Source: Lachnospiraceae bacterium
GTDB lineage: Bacteria > Bacillota > Clostridia > Lachnospirales > Lachnospiraceae
Reading direction: 5' to 3'
Assembly: GCA_024685005.1 (NCBI GenBank)
Contig: JAIKWF010000080.1
Location: 1 to 58,137, forward strand
Length of the DNA stretch: 58,137 nt
How positions within the stretch are numbered: position 1 is the first letter of the stretch; each line of letters opens with the position of its first letter. Shown piece after piece: positions 34,413 to 43,531 of this stretch. The notes below the pieces were generated by a model that saw nothing but the letters and a program-made list of their open reading frames with translations, made no database searches and was not told the origin of the DNA. The translations under genes and the position numbers were made by a program.

Positions 34413-35959
34413 TATGCCTTATGCCCTCCGATCTGCCGGTTTCGCTCCATGGCGGTAGCACCTTCCTGCAGGTTGGTTCCCTTCAAAAGCGCATTTTTTC
34501 CAAATCGCTTCTGGATCTGCAGGACCGCTTCCTGGGCTTTTCGTTCCTTTTCCTCCAAAGCCCGCTCCTTCTCATCCTTTTCCCGGCGACTGTTATAATC
34601 CGTAAAAAGATCAAGCTGCTCGTAGCCGCCGCTCTCTTCCTGCTCCGCTTTTTTTGCCTGCTCCGGTGTCAGCACGCTGCCTGCCGTAACGCTCATTCTA
34701 CGCACCGTCAGGTCCCGATCCACGATCCGGTCAAACAGCTGCATCATCCCATCCATGATCTCACTTCCCAGGGAGGTATATTGTTTCAGGGAAAAACTTC
34801 CATGGGCAGGTTTCGGCGTCCATCTGCCGTAATGATCTTTTTTCATCTCTCCCGTATACCGGCCTCCGGACTGTGTATGGTCGATATTTTCCGTATCATA
34901 CCCCACATCCAGCAGGATCTGATTCGTCACCAGATTCTTTCCCACCAGATCCAGGATCAAAAGTTCTGTCATTTCCCGCACGATCAGTTTGGCCTTGTCA
35001 TATGCATAAGGCTCTGACAACACCTGACCGTTGCTGATGGAATTGCTTCTGGGAATATAGGCCTTGATATGGGATATCTCGCATGGTTCGTAACCCCAGG
35101 CATGGTCAATGAGAAGCTCTGCATTTTTTCCGAAAGTACGGTATAAAAGCGCTTCGTTGTAGTAATCCTCTTCACTGCCCACAGAACACTTTGCCACATC
35201 TCCCAGCGTGTAAAGCCCCAGAGATGCCAGCTTGTTTCGATATCCGGGACCGATTCGCCAAAAATCCGTAATGGGTGTATGGGACCAAAAAAGTTTGCGA
35301 TAGCTAACTTCATCCAGGGTAGCAATCCGCACACCGTCTTCATTGGGCTTCATATGTTTTGCCATAACGTCCATGGCAACCTTGGCAAGATACAGATTGG
35401 TTCCCACGCCTCCTGTTGCCGTGATACCTGTCTGCTTTTGCACCTCCGATATCATACGGGATGCAAGATGGGCCGCATCCATCCGGTAAGTCTGAAGATA
35501 AGCCGTCACGTCCATAAACACTTCATCGATGGAATAGACATGCATATCCTCCGGCGCCACAAAGTGCATATAGATCTCGTAGATCCGGCGGCTTTTTTCC
35601 ATATAGGAACGCATCCGCGGCGGCGCGATCTCCACCTTCAGCTTCAAAGACGGGTCTGCCATAAGTTCCCTCTGTGAAGAGGACTCCCCCGAAAAAGGTC
35701 TGCCTCCGTTTGCCGCCTGCCGCTGCTGATTGATCTTCCGTACCGCTTCCATCACCTCAAACAGTCTGGCTCTTCCGGATACGCCGTAAGCTTTCAGCGC
35801 CGGCGTTACCGCAAGGCAGATGGTTTTTTCCGTCCTTGACTCATCTGCCACAACAAGGTGGGTGTCCAGACTGTCCAGTCCCGCATCCACACACTCCGCC
35901 GAGGCATAAAAGGATTTCAGATCGATGCAGATATAAGACTTTTTTTCTTCTTCTTTCAT
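34412..35959 (-). CDS. Y-family DNA polymerase (UmuC/UvrX-like)
   Basis: 515 residues. A translesion polymerase: ICIDLKSFYASAE holds the first catalytic Asp (D13), and VYSIDEVFMD the pair D145/E146. The helix-hairpin-helix thumb (SLGLYTLGDVAKC) and little finger follow. A C-terminal charged tail (about 440-515) is longer than in DinB and resembles UvrX/YqjW-type enzymes with YolD. Its ATG overlaps the larC stop as ATGA, which puts a mutagenic polymerase in a cofactor-synthesis operon. No LexA-like site was seen upstream. Confidence 0.92.
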   Translation of the reverse strand: MKEEEKKSYICIDLKSFYASAECVDAGLDSLDTHLVVADESRTEKTICLAVTPALKAYGVSGRARLFEVMEAVRKINQQRQAANGGRPFSGESSSQRELMADPSLKLKVEIAPPRMRSYMEKSRRIYEIYMHFVAPEDMHVYSIDEVFMDVTAYLQTYRMDAAHLASRMISEVQKQTGITATGGVGTNLYLAKVAMDVMAKHMKPNEDGVRIATLDEVSYRKLFWSHTPITDFWRIGPGYRNKLASLGLYTLGDVAKCSVGSEEDYYNEALLYRTFGKNAELLIDHAWGYEPCEISHIKAYIPRSNSISNGQVLSEPYAYDKAKLIVREMTELLILDLVGKNLVTNQILLDVGYDTENIDHTQSGGRYTGEMKKDHYGRWTPKPAHGSFSLKQYTSLGSEIMDGMMQLFDRIVDRDLTVRRMSVTAGSVLTPEQAKKAEQEESGGYEQLDLFTDYNSRREKDEKERALEEKERKAQEAVLQIQKRFGKNALLKGTNLQEGATAMERNRQIGGHKA

Positions 35960-37500
35960 ATACTCTCCGCCAGCTGACGGACCATCTCATATACCGTGGG
36001 GAAATCCTTTCCGTGCCGGCGTGCAAGAGAGGCCACACTTTCATATTCCGGATAGCACCGTTTCTCTCCGCCGATGTGGCAAACCTTTACAACAGCCGAC
36101 CCAAGAGGCGTTTGCACTTCTTTGCTCTCCCGTTTCAGGATACTGCGCCGGACCTGATACCGTCTGATACCGATGGTAGTGGTATTGCAAAAAAGTATCT
36201 CTTCTGCTTTTCCGATCAGTTCTTCATCACAGATCACATTCACCTGCCATCCCGGTCTGTTTTTCTTCATATAAACAGGAGAAAAATGTACGTCCCGCAT
36301 ACCGGCTTCAAAAAGCTGCTCCATCACAAATCCCAGCGCTTCGCCGCTGCAGTCGTCCACATTGCACTCCAGCTTCCAGATGCCTTCTCCTTCTTCCGCA
36401 GGTCCCTTTCTCACATCCCGGATCAGCATAGCCCGCAAGATCCCGGCCCGCTGATAGGTTCTTTTTCCTGCGCCGTATCCGGTTTTTTCAATGACAAACT
36501 TCTCAGGCAATGTATCATCTGTCTTAAGCGCTGCCGCTATTGCCGCACCTGTGGGCGTAACCAGTTCTCCCTTTATGGGGAGGATCTCAACGGGGATCCC
36601 GTACTCCCGCAGGATATTGGTAACCGCCGGTACCGGAACAGGCAAAACGCCGTGCTGGCAACGAACCGTTCCGGTTCCTTCGCACAGCTTCGTAAGGATC
36701 ACTCTGTCGATCCCCAGCTGGTCCAGACAGCAGGCAACGGAAACAATGTCCACAATGGAGTCCACTGCTCCCACCTCATGAAAATGTACTTTGTCAATGG
36801 GCACATCATGAGCATCCGCTTCCGCTTTTGCGATCACACGGAAGATCCGCTCTGCGATCTGCGTGGCATTTTCCGAAAGTTCAGCCTGCCGGATGATCTG
36901 AAAGATCTGCTCCAGATTTCTGTGTTCATGATGGCCATGGTGATGATCGTGTGCATGTTCATGATCGTGCTCGCCATCATGTCCGAGATCATGGTCGTTA
37001 TCCTGTCCATGGGGATCATGATCATGCATATGTGCATGGTCACCATCGTGGTGATCATGGGCGTAGTCATGGTCGTGTGCATGTTCATGGTCGTGCTCGC
37101 CATCATGTCCGGGATCATGGTCGTTATCCTGTCCATGGTGATCATGATCATGCGCATGTTCATGTTCGTGATCGTGGTCATGCCCGGAATGATGCTCGCT
37201 TGCATGATCCTGCTCCTGCGCAGATGCAGCTTCACTCCTGCGGTAGCTCGGATCTGATCCATGCAGGTAAGCCATATCATGATCGTGGTTTTCATGGGTC
37301 TCATCCAGCACCACGGAAAAATCCATGCAGGAGATCCCTTCTTTGACCACACGGCTCTGTTTCACTGTAAAACCGGACACCGGAAGCCTGGAAAGCGTTT
37401 CCGAAAGCTTTGCAAAATCTGCTCCAAGGTCCAAAAGAGCGGCGACAGTCATATCGCCGCTGATTCCCGTATTGCATTCCAAATAAAGACTTTTCCCCAT
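35956..37500 (-). CDS. larC: Nickel pincer cofactor biosynthesis protein LarC, His-rich
   Basis: 514 residues in one uninterrupted frame, whereas Lactiplantibacillus plantarum makes full LarC by frameshifting between larC1 and larC2. LarC inserts nickel into the pincer nucleotide. The N-terminal half (YLECNTGISGDMTVAALLDLG) and the C-terminal half (LECNVDDCSGEALGFVMEQL) match the two parts. Residues 69-193 form a His/Asp-rich insert with dozens of histidines, a probable nickel store. AAAGGGG precedes the ATG. It overlaps the polymerase by 4 nt and follows larE by 19 bases. Confidence 0.95.
   Translation of the reverse strand: MGKSLYLECNTGISGDMTVAALLDLGADFAKLSETLSRLPVSGFTVKQSRVVKEGISCMDFSVVLDETHENHDHDMAYLHGSDPSYRRSEAASAQEQDHASEHHSGHDHDHEHEHAHDHDHHGQDNDHDPGHDGEHDHEHAHDHDYAHDHHDGDHAHMHDHDPHGQDNDHDLGHDGEHDHEHAHDHHHGHHEHRNLEQIFQIIRQAELSENATQIAERIFRVIAKAEADAHDVPIDKVHFHEVGAVDSIVDIVSVACCLDQLGIDRVILTKLCEGTGTVRCQHGVLPVPVPAVTNILREYGIPVEILPIKGELVTPTGAAIAAALKTDDTLPEKFVIEKTGYGAGKRTYQRAGILRAMLIRDVRKGPAEEGEGIWKLECNVDDCSGEALGFVMEQLFEAGMRDVHFSPVYMKKNRPGWQVNVICDEELIGKAEEILFCNTTTIGIRRYQVRRSILKRESKEVQTPLGSAVVKVCHIGGEKRCYPEYESVASLARRHGKDFPTVYEMVRQLAESI
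36948..37199. repeat. 126-bp tandem duplication in larC His-rich region
   Basis: The stretch beginning CGTGTGCATGTTCAT at 36948 recurs at 37074 with few differences over about 80 bases; the offset, 126 bp, is exactly 42 codons, so the frame is kept. Both copies encode a GQDNDHD...GHDGEHDHEHAHDH block. It is made of many CAT/ATG-rich sub-repeats and is expected to vary in length among strains. Confidence 0.85.
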
Positions 37501-37519
37501 AGTACCCCTTTCCCCCGGC

Positions 37520-38377
37520 TTAACCGGGCAATCCTTCGTTCATGCTTCCCATCCGATAGCCGCCAAGATCCAGGGACACATAAGAAAAGCCCTGACTTCT
37601 CAGTGTATCAAAAATGCGCTCCCGGATCCCCTGCACAAGGATCCTGTCAAATTCCTCCGGATCGATCTCAATCCGTGCCAGATTACCGTGAACACGTACC
37701 CGGACTGTGCTAAATCCCAGATCTGTCAAAAGCTGCTCGGCACGCTCCACCTGCTCCAGCTTTTCCTTTGTGATCTGCTGCCCGAAAGCAAAGCGGGTGG
37801 CAAGACACGGCGCTGCAGGCTTATCCCAGGTGGGCAGATCCATTTCTCTGGAAAGATACCGGATCTCTTTTTTGGAAAGACCCACTTCCTTCAGAGGGCT
37901 GATCACACCCAGCTCCTGTATTGCCACAAGTCCCGGTCTGTAATCCTGTTCATCATCCGCATTGCTGCCTTCCACAACAGCCGCAAGGCCCTGATCCTGT
38001 GCGATCTTTATGATCTGGGAAAAAATGGCCTTCTTGCAATGATAGCAGCGATCCGGGGGATTACTGCTGATAGTTTCATTTGCTAACTCGTCAAAGGGAA
38101 AGCGGATCAGCGGGATCCCTCTTTCCTGGCAGAAATTCTGCACCTGCAGATCTTCCTTCTTAGGAAAGGCATTTACATTGGCTGTTACCGCCACGCACTG
38201 CTCACCCAGCACCGAATCCGCAACTGTTAAAAGGAAAGTGGAATCCACGCCTCCCGAAAAAGCAACCGCCACACCGGACAGCTCCTTAAGACGCTGTTTC
38301 AAAAGCTCCAGCTTCCGCATGGCCTCAGCGGTAAAATTCTCCATTCCCAGTTCTTCTATTTTTTTAAATTCATCCAT
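37520..38377 (-). CDS. larE: LarE sulfur transferase for nickel pincer cofactor
   Basis: 285 residues. A PP-loop ATPase with SGGVDST at 41-47. LarE adenylates the pyridinium dicarboxylate mononucleotide and gives up sulfur. The Cys in AAPCLATRF occupies the place of the sacrificial sulfur-donor Cys of L. plantarum LarE; a CxxC in DRCYHCKKAIF is also present, so which Cys acts is open. It overlaps larB by 8 nt. Confidence 0.94.
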   Translation of the reverse strand: MDEFKKIEELGMENFTAEAMRKLELLKQRLKELSGVAVAFSGGVDSTFLLTVADSVLGEQCVAVTANVNAFPKKEDLQVQNFCQERGIPLIRFPFDELANETISSNPPDRCYHCKKAIFSQIIKIAQDQGLAAVVEGSNADDEQDYRPGLVAIQELGVISPLKEVGLSKKEIRYLSREMDLPTWDKPAAPCLATRFAFGQQITKEKLEQVERAEQLLTDLGFSTVRVRVHGNLARIEIDPEEFDRILVQGIRERIFDTLRSQGFSYVSLDLGGYRMGSMNEGLPG

Positions 38378-39140
38378 CGCTCTGTTCCTTATCAGACCGG
38401 CTCGTAGCCAGTCTGTTCATCTGTGTTGCCAGATATCCGGCGCCGTATCCGTTGTCAATATTCACCGTAGCCACTCCGTTGGCACAGGAATTGATCATGG
38501 TCAAAAGAGCGGAGATCCCATTCATGGAAGCACCGTATCCCACCGAGGTAGGTACCGCGATCACCGGATTGCGCACCAGCCCGCCGATGACACTGGCAAG
38601 AGCACCCTCCATTCCGGCTACGGCAATCACGCAGTTTGCCTCCCAGATCCTGTCCACCCGGGACAAGAGTCTGTGCAATCCCGAAACGCCCACATCATAA
38701 AACCGCTCCGCATTGCATCCGAAAAACTCCGCTGTCTGGGCTGCTTCCTCCGCCACGGGAATATCTGCGGTTCCGGCGCAGCAGACTGCGACCAGTCCAT
38801 CTCTTTTCTTACCTTCTTTTTCCGCCTTCAGGATCCTTGAAACAGGATCGTAAGTGACCTGCGGGACCACCGCTTTTACCAGCTCATACTGCTCTTTCGT
38901 GGCCCTGGTGCCGAAAGCCTCTCCGGTTTCCTCCACCATGCTTTTGTAGATCTTTGTCAGGTATTCATCCGGTTTTCCGCTGCAAAAGATCACTTCGGCA
39001 AATCCGCTGCGAAGAGCTCTGTGACGATCCAGCTTAGCAAATCCCAGCTCCTCAAAGGGCTGTTTTTGCAAAATCGCCGCCCCTTCTTCAATGGAGAGAT
39101 CTCCTTGTTTTACCTGTCTTAACAGATCCGTTATATCCAT
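38370..39140 (-). CDS. larB: LarB, nickel pincer cofactor biosynthesis carboxylase
   Basis: 256 residues from ATG 39140 with GGAGGGGGAG upstream; seven further codons to 39161 are unlikely. The C-terminal half is PurE/AIR-carboxylase-like (VAVCCAGTADIPVAEEAA, VIAVAGMEGALASVIGGL). LarB carboxylates and hydrolyses nicotinic acid adenine dinucleotide, the first step of the pathway. It opens the larB-larE-larC-polymerase-yolD operon. The lactate racemase LarA is not in this window, so the user enzyme is unknown. Confidence 0.95.
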   Translation of the reverse strand: MDITDLLRQVKQGDLSIEEGAAILQKQPFEELGFAKLDRHRALRSGFAEVIFCSGKPDEYLTKIYKSMVEETGEAFGTRATKEQYELVKAVVPQVTYDPVSRILKAEKEGKKRDGLVAVCCAGTADIPVAEEAAQTAEFFGCNAERFYDVGVSGLHRLLSRVDRIWEANCVIAVAGMEGALASVIGGLVRNPVIAVPTSVGYGASMNGISALLTMINSCANGVATVNIDNGYGAGYLATQMNRLATSRSDKEQSDG

Positions 39141-39180
39141 ATATCTCCCCCTCCGGGTCACACCCTTCCTATCATACTAT

Positions 39181-39215
39181 AAAACGAGGCACGCCGTAAA
39201 GCGTGCCCCTGCTCT
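39181..39215. terminator. Terminator before lar operon
   Basis: GAGGCACGCC, loop GTAAA, GCGTGCCCC: a long stem with AAAA before it and CTGCTCTTTTTT after it. It can end the unknown membrane-protein transcript (minus strand) and insulates larB. Confidence 0.8.
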
Positions 39216-39239
39216 TTTTTAGTTTGAAAACTGCGATTC

Positions 39240-39551
39240 TTATGCGGCTTTACTTCCAACCTTCAGCACATGGGAAGGATCCTTGATCATCACAATGGCG
39301 ATCCAGATCACAAGTCCCAGCGCAACAACGGAAAATCCTAAGAATCCGTCATTGATCATATCTTCCGCAGCAGGTGTAAAATACGCGTCTCTAAGCTCAG
39401 CATATTCAAAAACCGCATCACACATCCACATCAGTGCGGCGCCCCAGTACATCAGTACCAGTGTACCGATATGAAGCTTTCTGGCCTTTTCGGAAAGATA
39501 CCAGACCAGGGTAGAAACAATGGCCGCAAATACAGTGATCAGTAATGTCAT
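39240..39551 (-). CDS. Small membrane protein of unknown function, partner A
   Basis: 103 residues with three predicted membrane helices (about 1-18, 25-48 and 70-88). An acidic loop follows helix 2 (CDAVFEYAELRDAYFTPAAED). I do not recognise a family. It overlaps the next gene upstream by 4 nt, so the two are translated together and probably form a complex. Confidence 0.75.
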   Translation of the reverse strand: MTLLITVFAAIVSTLVWYLSEKARKLHIGTLVLMYWGAALMWMCDAVFEYAELRDAYFTPAAEDMINDGFLGFSVVALGLVIWIAIVMIKDPSHVLKVGSKAA

Positions 39552-39958
39552 GCCTTCTCCCCTGCCTCTCCTTCTTTTTTCTCCAGTGCATTATAAACAG
39601 ATACCATGCCCGCCCAAACCAGGGTAACAAGTACTGCCATGGAAACACCTGTGGTGGCCATCTCATGGAGCATGGTCCTTGCTCCTTCCGCTGTCTCAGC
39701 AGCCGTCAGGAACGGGAAATAAGGAGCAACTTCGCCGTGCCATACATGCTCGAATGCAAGAAGTGCACTGCCGCCCCAAAGCATACGGGAGAGCCATCCC
39801 AGCTTCGTGGAAAAAGTAACCTTGCCGATGCTTCCCTGTGCTTCATCTGCAGTCGTGTTCTGCTCTGCAGCCTGCGCACCTTTCTCTTTTTCTTTTACTG
39901 CCTTCGTAACAATTCCCGTTACGATTGCTTCCGTTGTAGGAACTAAAAAACAAGCCAT
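39548..39958 (-). CDS. Small membrane protein of unknown function, partner B
   Basis: 136 residues. A first stretch MACFLVPTTEAIVTGIVTKA may be an amphipathic or membrane helix. After a polar linker come KLGWLSRMLWGGSALLAFEH and a second helix (about 98-120, VSMAVLVTLVWAGMVSVYNA). The WHGEVAPYFPFLTA loop is striking, with His, Trp and Pro near the membrane. AGGAGG is 7 bases before the ATG. No named family comes to mind. It may work with partner A. Confidence 0.75.
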   Translation of the reverse strand: MACFLVPTTEAIVTGIVTKAVKEKEKGAQAAEQNTTADEAQGSIGKVTFSTKLGWLSRMLWGGSALLAFEHVWHGEVAPYFPFLTAAETAEGARTMLHEMATTGVSMAVLVTLVWAGMVSVYNALEKKEGEAGEKA

Positions 39959-40071
39959 ATAGTTGTCCTCCTGTTATTTACATACATTGCATTTATTTTA
40001 CTCTGTGGGGCTTCGGAATGTCAATTGCTTTCAGGCTGAAAACTGCCCGATTTTTGCCATCATCTCCGGCC

Positions 40072-41130
40072 TTATTCTCCCCAGTGATCCAGTTCATTTT
40101 TCAAAGCATCCAGAAGTTGGTCTTCCGGCAGCTTTTTGATGATCTCTCCGTGCTTGAACAGGATGCCCTCGCCGATGCCTCCGGCCACGCCGATATCCGC
40201 TTCTCTGGCTTCTCCCGGGCCGTTTACAACACATCCCATCACGGCGATCTTGATGGAAAGGGGATATTGCTCCGCCATCTTTTCCACCTGATTGGCAAGA
40301 GAGATCTGATCGATCTTGGTCCGTCCGCAGGTGGGGCAGGATACCACTTCGATCCCCTCTTTTCGCATTCCCAGACACCGCAAAATCTTCCTTGCACTTC
40401 TGATCTCTTCCACGGGATCTCCTGTAAGGGATACCCGCATGGTATCTCCGATTCCCATATAAAGGAGGATTCCCATGCCCACAGCGGATTTGATATTGCC
40501 GCTCCAGACCGTGCCTGCTTCCGTGATACCGATGTGCAGGGGATGATCTGTCTGGGCACACAGTTTTTCATGGGCCTGTATGCACATGGGAACATCCGAT
40601 GATTTGATACTGATCACCAGATTATCATATCCCAGATCCTCTATCATATGCACTTTATCCATGGCGGATTCCGCAATGCCCTCAGCGGTTACGCCACCGT
40701 ATTTTTCAATGAGATTTTTTTCCAAAGAGCCGCTGTTAACCCCCACACGGATGGGAATGTTACGCTCCTTTGCCACGTCTACAACAGCCTTTACTTTGTC
40801 AGGGCCGCCGATATTCCCGGGATTGATCCGGATCTTATCCGCTCCGTTTTCCATGGCTGCGATGGCCATTTTATAATCAAAATGAATATCCGCCACCAGG
40901 GGAATGTGGATCTGTTTTTTAATCTCTGCCAGGGCTTTTGCCGCCTCAATGGTAGGAGCCGTGCAGCGAACGATCTCACAGCCTGCCTGCTCTAACTTCA
41001 GGATCTGCGCCACAGTGGCAGCCACATCCTCCGTAGGCGTATTGGTCATGGACTGAATGGCTACGGGATTGCCGCCGCCGATCTTTACACCGCCGATGGA
41101 AACAACTTTTGTTCTTTCATGATGTGTCAT
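40072..41130 (-). CDS. ispG: 4-hydroxy-3-methylbut-2-enyl diphosphate synthase IspG
   Basis: 352 residues. This 4Fe-4S enzyme of the MEP pathway has a TIM barrel (VAIQSMTNTPTEDVAATVAQ) and a C-terminal cluster domain with CPTCGRT and MGCVVNGPGEA, supplying the three Cys ligands. It is the last gene of the conserved cluster that begins with pyrH, 17 bases after rseP. Confidence 0.98.
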   Translation of the reverse strand: MTHHERTKVVSIGGVKIGGGNPVAIQSMTNTPTEDVAATVAQILKLEQAGCEIVRCTAPTIEAAKALAEIKKQIHIPLVADIHFDYKMAIAAMENGADKIRINPGNIGGPDKVKAVVDVAKERNIPIRVGVNSGSLEKNLIEKYGGVTAEGIAESAMDKVHMIEDLGYDNLVISIKSSDVPMCIQAHEKLCAQTDHPLHIGITEAGTVWSGNIKSAVGMGILLYMGIGDTMRVSLTGDPVEEIRSARKILRCLGMRKEGIEVVSCPTCGRTKIDQISLANQVEKMAEQYPLSIKIAVMGCVVNGPGEAREADIGVAGGIGEGILFKHGEIIKKLPEDQLLDALKNELDHWGE

Positions 41131-41147
41131 TTGCTTTTGCCTTTCCG

Positions 41148-42287
41148 TTAAAAGATCTTTGTCAGATCATTGTAAAAAATAAATACCATAAGTGCCATCA
41201 GGCAGACCATTCCGATCAAATGGACCACGCCCTCTTTTTCCGGCGGGATGGGTTTGCCCCGCAGCACTTCCAAAAAGAGGAATACCAGCCTTCCGCCGTC
41301 CAGTGCGGGAAAAGGCAGAAGGTTCATCACACCCAGATTGGCCGAAAGCAGCACGCAGAAGTTCAGCATGTTCAGCCAGATATAATACAGCCCGTCAGGC
41401 TTGGATTCCGTATAAACGTCGTTTACCATCTGCGCCATTCCCACAGGGCCGGCCACATCATCTTTTTTCACCTTGCCCTGCAGCATCTGCTCTAAGGATT
41501 TGATCACGGTTTCGATCCAGTAACCCACCTCATAAAAACTATACTGTGCGGTTTTGAGGATCCCGAACTTTTCGTAGCTTCCCACACCCATCAGACCCAT
41601 ATAATACCTGCCGGCCTCGGGACTGTACTTCGGCGTTACCACAACGGTTCCCACCTTGCCGTCCCGCTCATATTCGATGGTCACATCTTCTCCCCGGTTC
41701 AGCATGGAATACAGGCTGATCTGCCGGTAGAGGTGGATCTTTTTGCCGTCCAGCTTCCGGATCAGATCTCCTTCCTGCAGGCCCGCTTCTACGGCAGCTC
41801 CCTCCTCGGAAAGCTTTTGGATCTTCGGAATATCAACCCCGTAGCTTCCGATGATGATCATGGAGCCGATAAAGGCCAGAATAAAGTTAAAAAAAGGTCC
41901 CGCAAAAACCGTGGCGATCCTGCCCCAGACAGGCGCTTTGGGAAAAGGAAGATCCGTGGTGTCAAGATCCGTATTCCGCGCAAAGCTGCTCTCTTCTTCC
42001 GATGCCAAAGCCTCTTTTTCGCCGGTTTCTTCCTGCTGCCCTCCTTCTTCCTCTTCGGGAGGATTGGTATATTTTCCGTCTTCTCCTTCAAACATGCAGG
42101 CACCGCCGATGGGCAAAAGCCGGATGGCGAATCTGGTGCCGTTCCTTGTAAAGCTGCAAAGACAGGGTCCCATTCCGATGGAAAATTCCACAACGGAAAT
42201 ATGGTTCATCCGTGCAATGATAAAGTGACCGAATTCATGCATGAGAACGATCACGCAAAACATAACAAAAAATAAAACGATTCCCAC
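41148..42287 (-). CDS. rseP: Site-2 metalloprotease RseP
   Basis: 379 residues starting at GTG 42287 with GGGGAG 7 bases upstream. Zinc motif HEFGH at 17-21 in the first membrane helix and the third ligand in FPALDGGRLVF near the C-terminus. One PDZ domain lies between (about 160-235, EEGAAVEAGLQEGDLIRKLDG). An acidic Glu-rich loop (about 70-105) follows the first helix. It cleaves anti-sigma factors and signal-peptide remnants inside the membrane. Confidence 0.96.
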   Translation of the reverse strand: MGIVLFFVMFCVIVLMHEFGHFIIARMNHISVVEFSIGMGPCLCSFTRNGTRFAIRLLPIGGACMFEGEDGKYTNPPEEEEGGQQEETGEKEALASEEESSFARNTDLDTTDLPFPKAPVWGRIATVFAGPFFNFILAFIGSMIIIGSYGVDIPKIQKLSEEGAAVEAGLQEGDLIRKLDGKKIHLYRQISLYSMLNRGEDVTIEYERDGKVGTVVVTPKYSPEAGRYYMGLMGVGSYEKFGILKTAQYSFYEVGYWIETVIKSLEQMLQGKVKKDDVAGPVGMAQMVNDVYTESKPDGLYYIWLNMLNFCVLLSANLGVMNLLPFPALDGGRLVFLFLEVLRGKPIPPEKEGVVHLIGMVCLMALMVFIFYNDLTKIF

Positions 42288-42327
42288 TTTCTTACTCCCC
42301 AGGGCCGGCCTCTTTGCCGGTCATTTT

Positions 42328-43482
42328 TCACAGCCAGCTGTCAATCTTTTCATAGCACTCCTGCTCGGCGGCAAGGATCTGATCCACATCGGGATTTGCT
42401 ATAACAGTATGGCTTCTCATGGCTTTTTCGATCAGTTCAGGGATCTGCAAAAAGCCGATCTTTTCCTCTAAGAACAGGGCAACTGCCCGCTCATTTGCCG
42501 CATTATAAACAGTCGGCATACTGCCGCCGGTGCGGAAAGCCTCAAAGGCAAGGGCAAGTCCCGTAAATACTTCCGGATCCGGTTTTTCAAATGTCATCTG
42601 TCCCAGTGCAAAAAGGTCCAGCTCATTTCCTTCCATGGGCAGTCTGTCCGGATAAGTCAGAGCATACTGAATGGGCAGCTTCATATCCGGCACACCCATC
42701 TGTGCGATCACGGCCCCGTCTTCATATTCCACCATGGAATGGACGATACTCTGAGGATGGACCACAACGGTGATCTGCTCCGGCGATGCATCAAAGAGCC
42801 AGCCTGCTTCCATAACTTCCAGTCCTTTGTTTACCATGGTTGCCGAATCGATGGTGATCTTTCTTCCCATATTCCAGTTAGGATGCTTTAAGGCATCCGC
42901 CGGGGTGATATGCTGCATCCTGTCCTTTGTAAATCCTCTGAAAGGACCGCCGGAAGCTGTCAAATAGATCAGGCGCATTCTCTTTTTGGGATTTCCCTGC
43001 AGGGACTGGAAAATGGCACTGTGTTCCGAATCCACAGGCAAAAGAGCCACGCCCTTTTCCCGTATCATGGGCATGATGATGTGTCCCGCGGTAACCAGCG
43101 TCTCTTTATTGGCAAGCGCAATATCCTTCCCTGCCTGAATGGCTGCAATGGTAGGCCGGATGCCGATCATACCCACAACCGCAGTCAGAACCACGTCTGC
43201 CTCCGGCAGGGCCGCGATGGTGCAAAGGCCTTCCATTCCCGATAGAACCGTAACCTCCAGGTCCGCAATCCTGTCCTTGAGCCGTTTTGCTCCTTCCTCA
43301 TCATACATTACCGCATAGGATGGCCGGAACTGACGGATCTGCTCTTCCAAAAGCTGATCGTTGCTGCCGCAGGCAAGAGCCACCACACTGAAACGGTCGC
43401 TGTACTGCCTGACCACCTCCAGGGTCTGTTTTCCGATAGAGCCCGTGCTTCCCAGCAGGACCAGATTTTTATGCTCTGTCAT
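42328..43482 (-). CDS. dxr: 1-deoxy-D-xylulose-5-phosphate reductoisomerase
   Basis: 384 residues. It makes MEP using NADPH. The nucleotide motif GSTGSIGKQT is at 11-20; metal and substrate residues are in LLPVDSEHSAIFQ and TASGGPFRGF. With dxs at 16-18 kb and ispG next door it covers three steps of the pathway within this window. Confidence 0.98.
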   Translation of the reverse strand: MTEHKNLVLLGSTGSIGKQTLEVVRQYSDRFSVVALACGSNDQLLEEQIRQFRPSYAVMYDEEGAKRLKDRIADLEVTVLSGMEGLCTIAALPEADVVLTAVVGMIGIRPTIAAIQAGKDIALANKETLVTAGHIIMPMIREKGVALLPVDSEHSAIFQSLQGNPKKRMRLIYLTASGGPFRGFTKDRMQHITPADALKHPNWNMGRKITIDSATMVNKGLEVMEAGWLFDASPEQITVVVHPQSIVHSMVEYEDGAVIAQMGVPDMKLPIQYALTYPDRLPMEGNELDLFALGQMTFEKPDPEVFTGLALAFEAFRTGGSMPTVYNAANERAVALFLEEKIGFLQIPELIEKAMRSHTVIANPDVDQILAAEQECYEKIDSWL

Positions 43483-43531
43483 GATATCTCCCTTCAGGTC
43501 CCGTAAAAGACCCGCATATAGTATGTAACCA

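Noticed and set aside
35836-37257. 473-codon plus-strand frame with a Met/Val/Ile-rich end that looks like membrane helices
   Set aside because: The apparent helices are the complement of the larC His-codon repeats (CAT/ATG); no start signal.
42288-42327. GGCCGG-rich inverted repeat between dxr and rseP as terminator
   Set aside because: No T tract on the minus strand and the two genes are part of one conserved operon.
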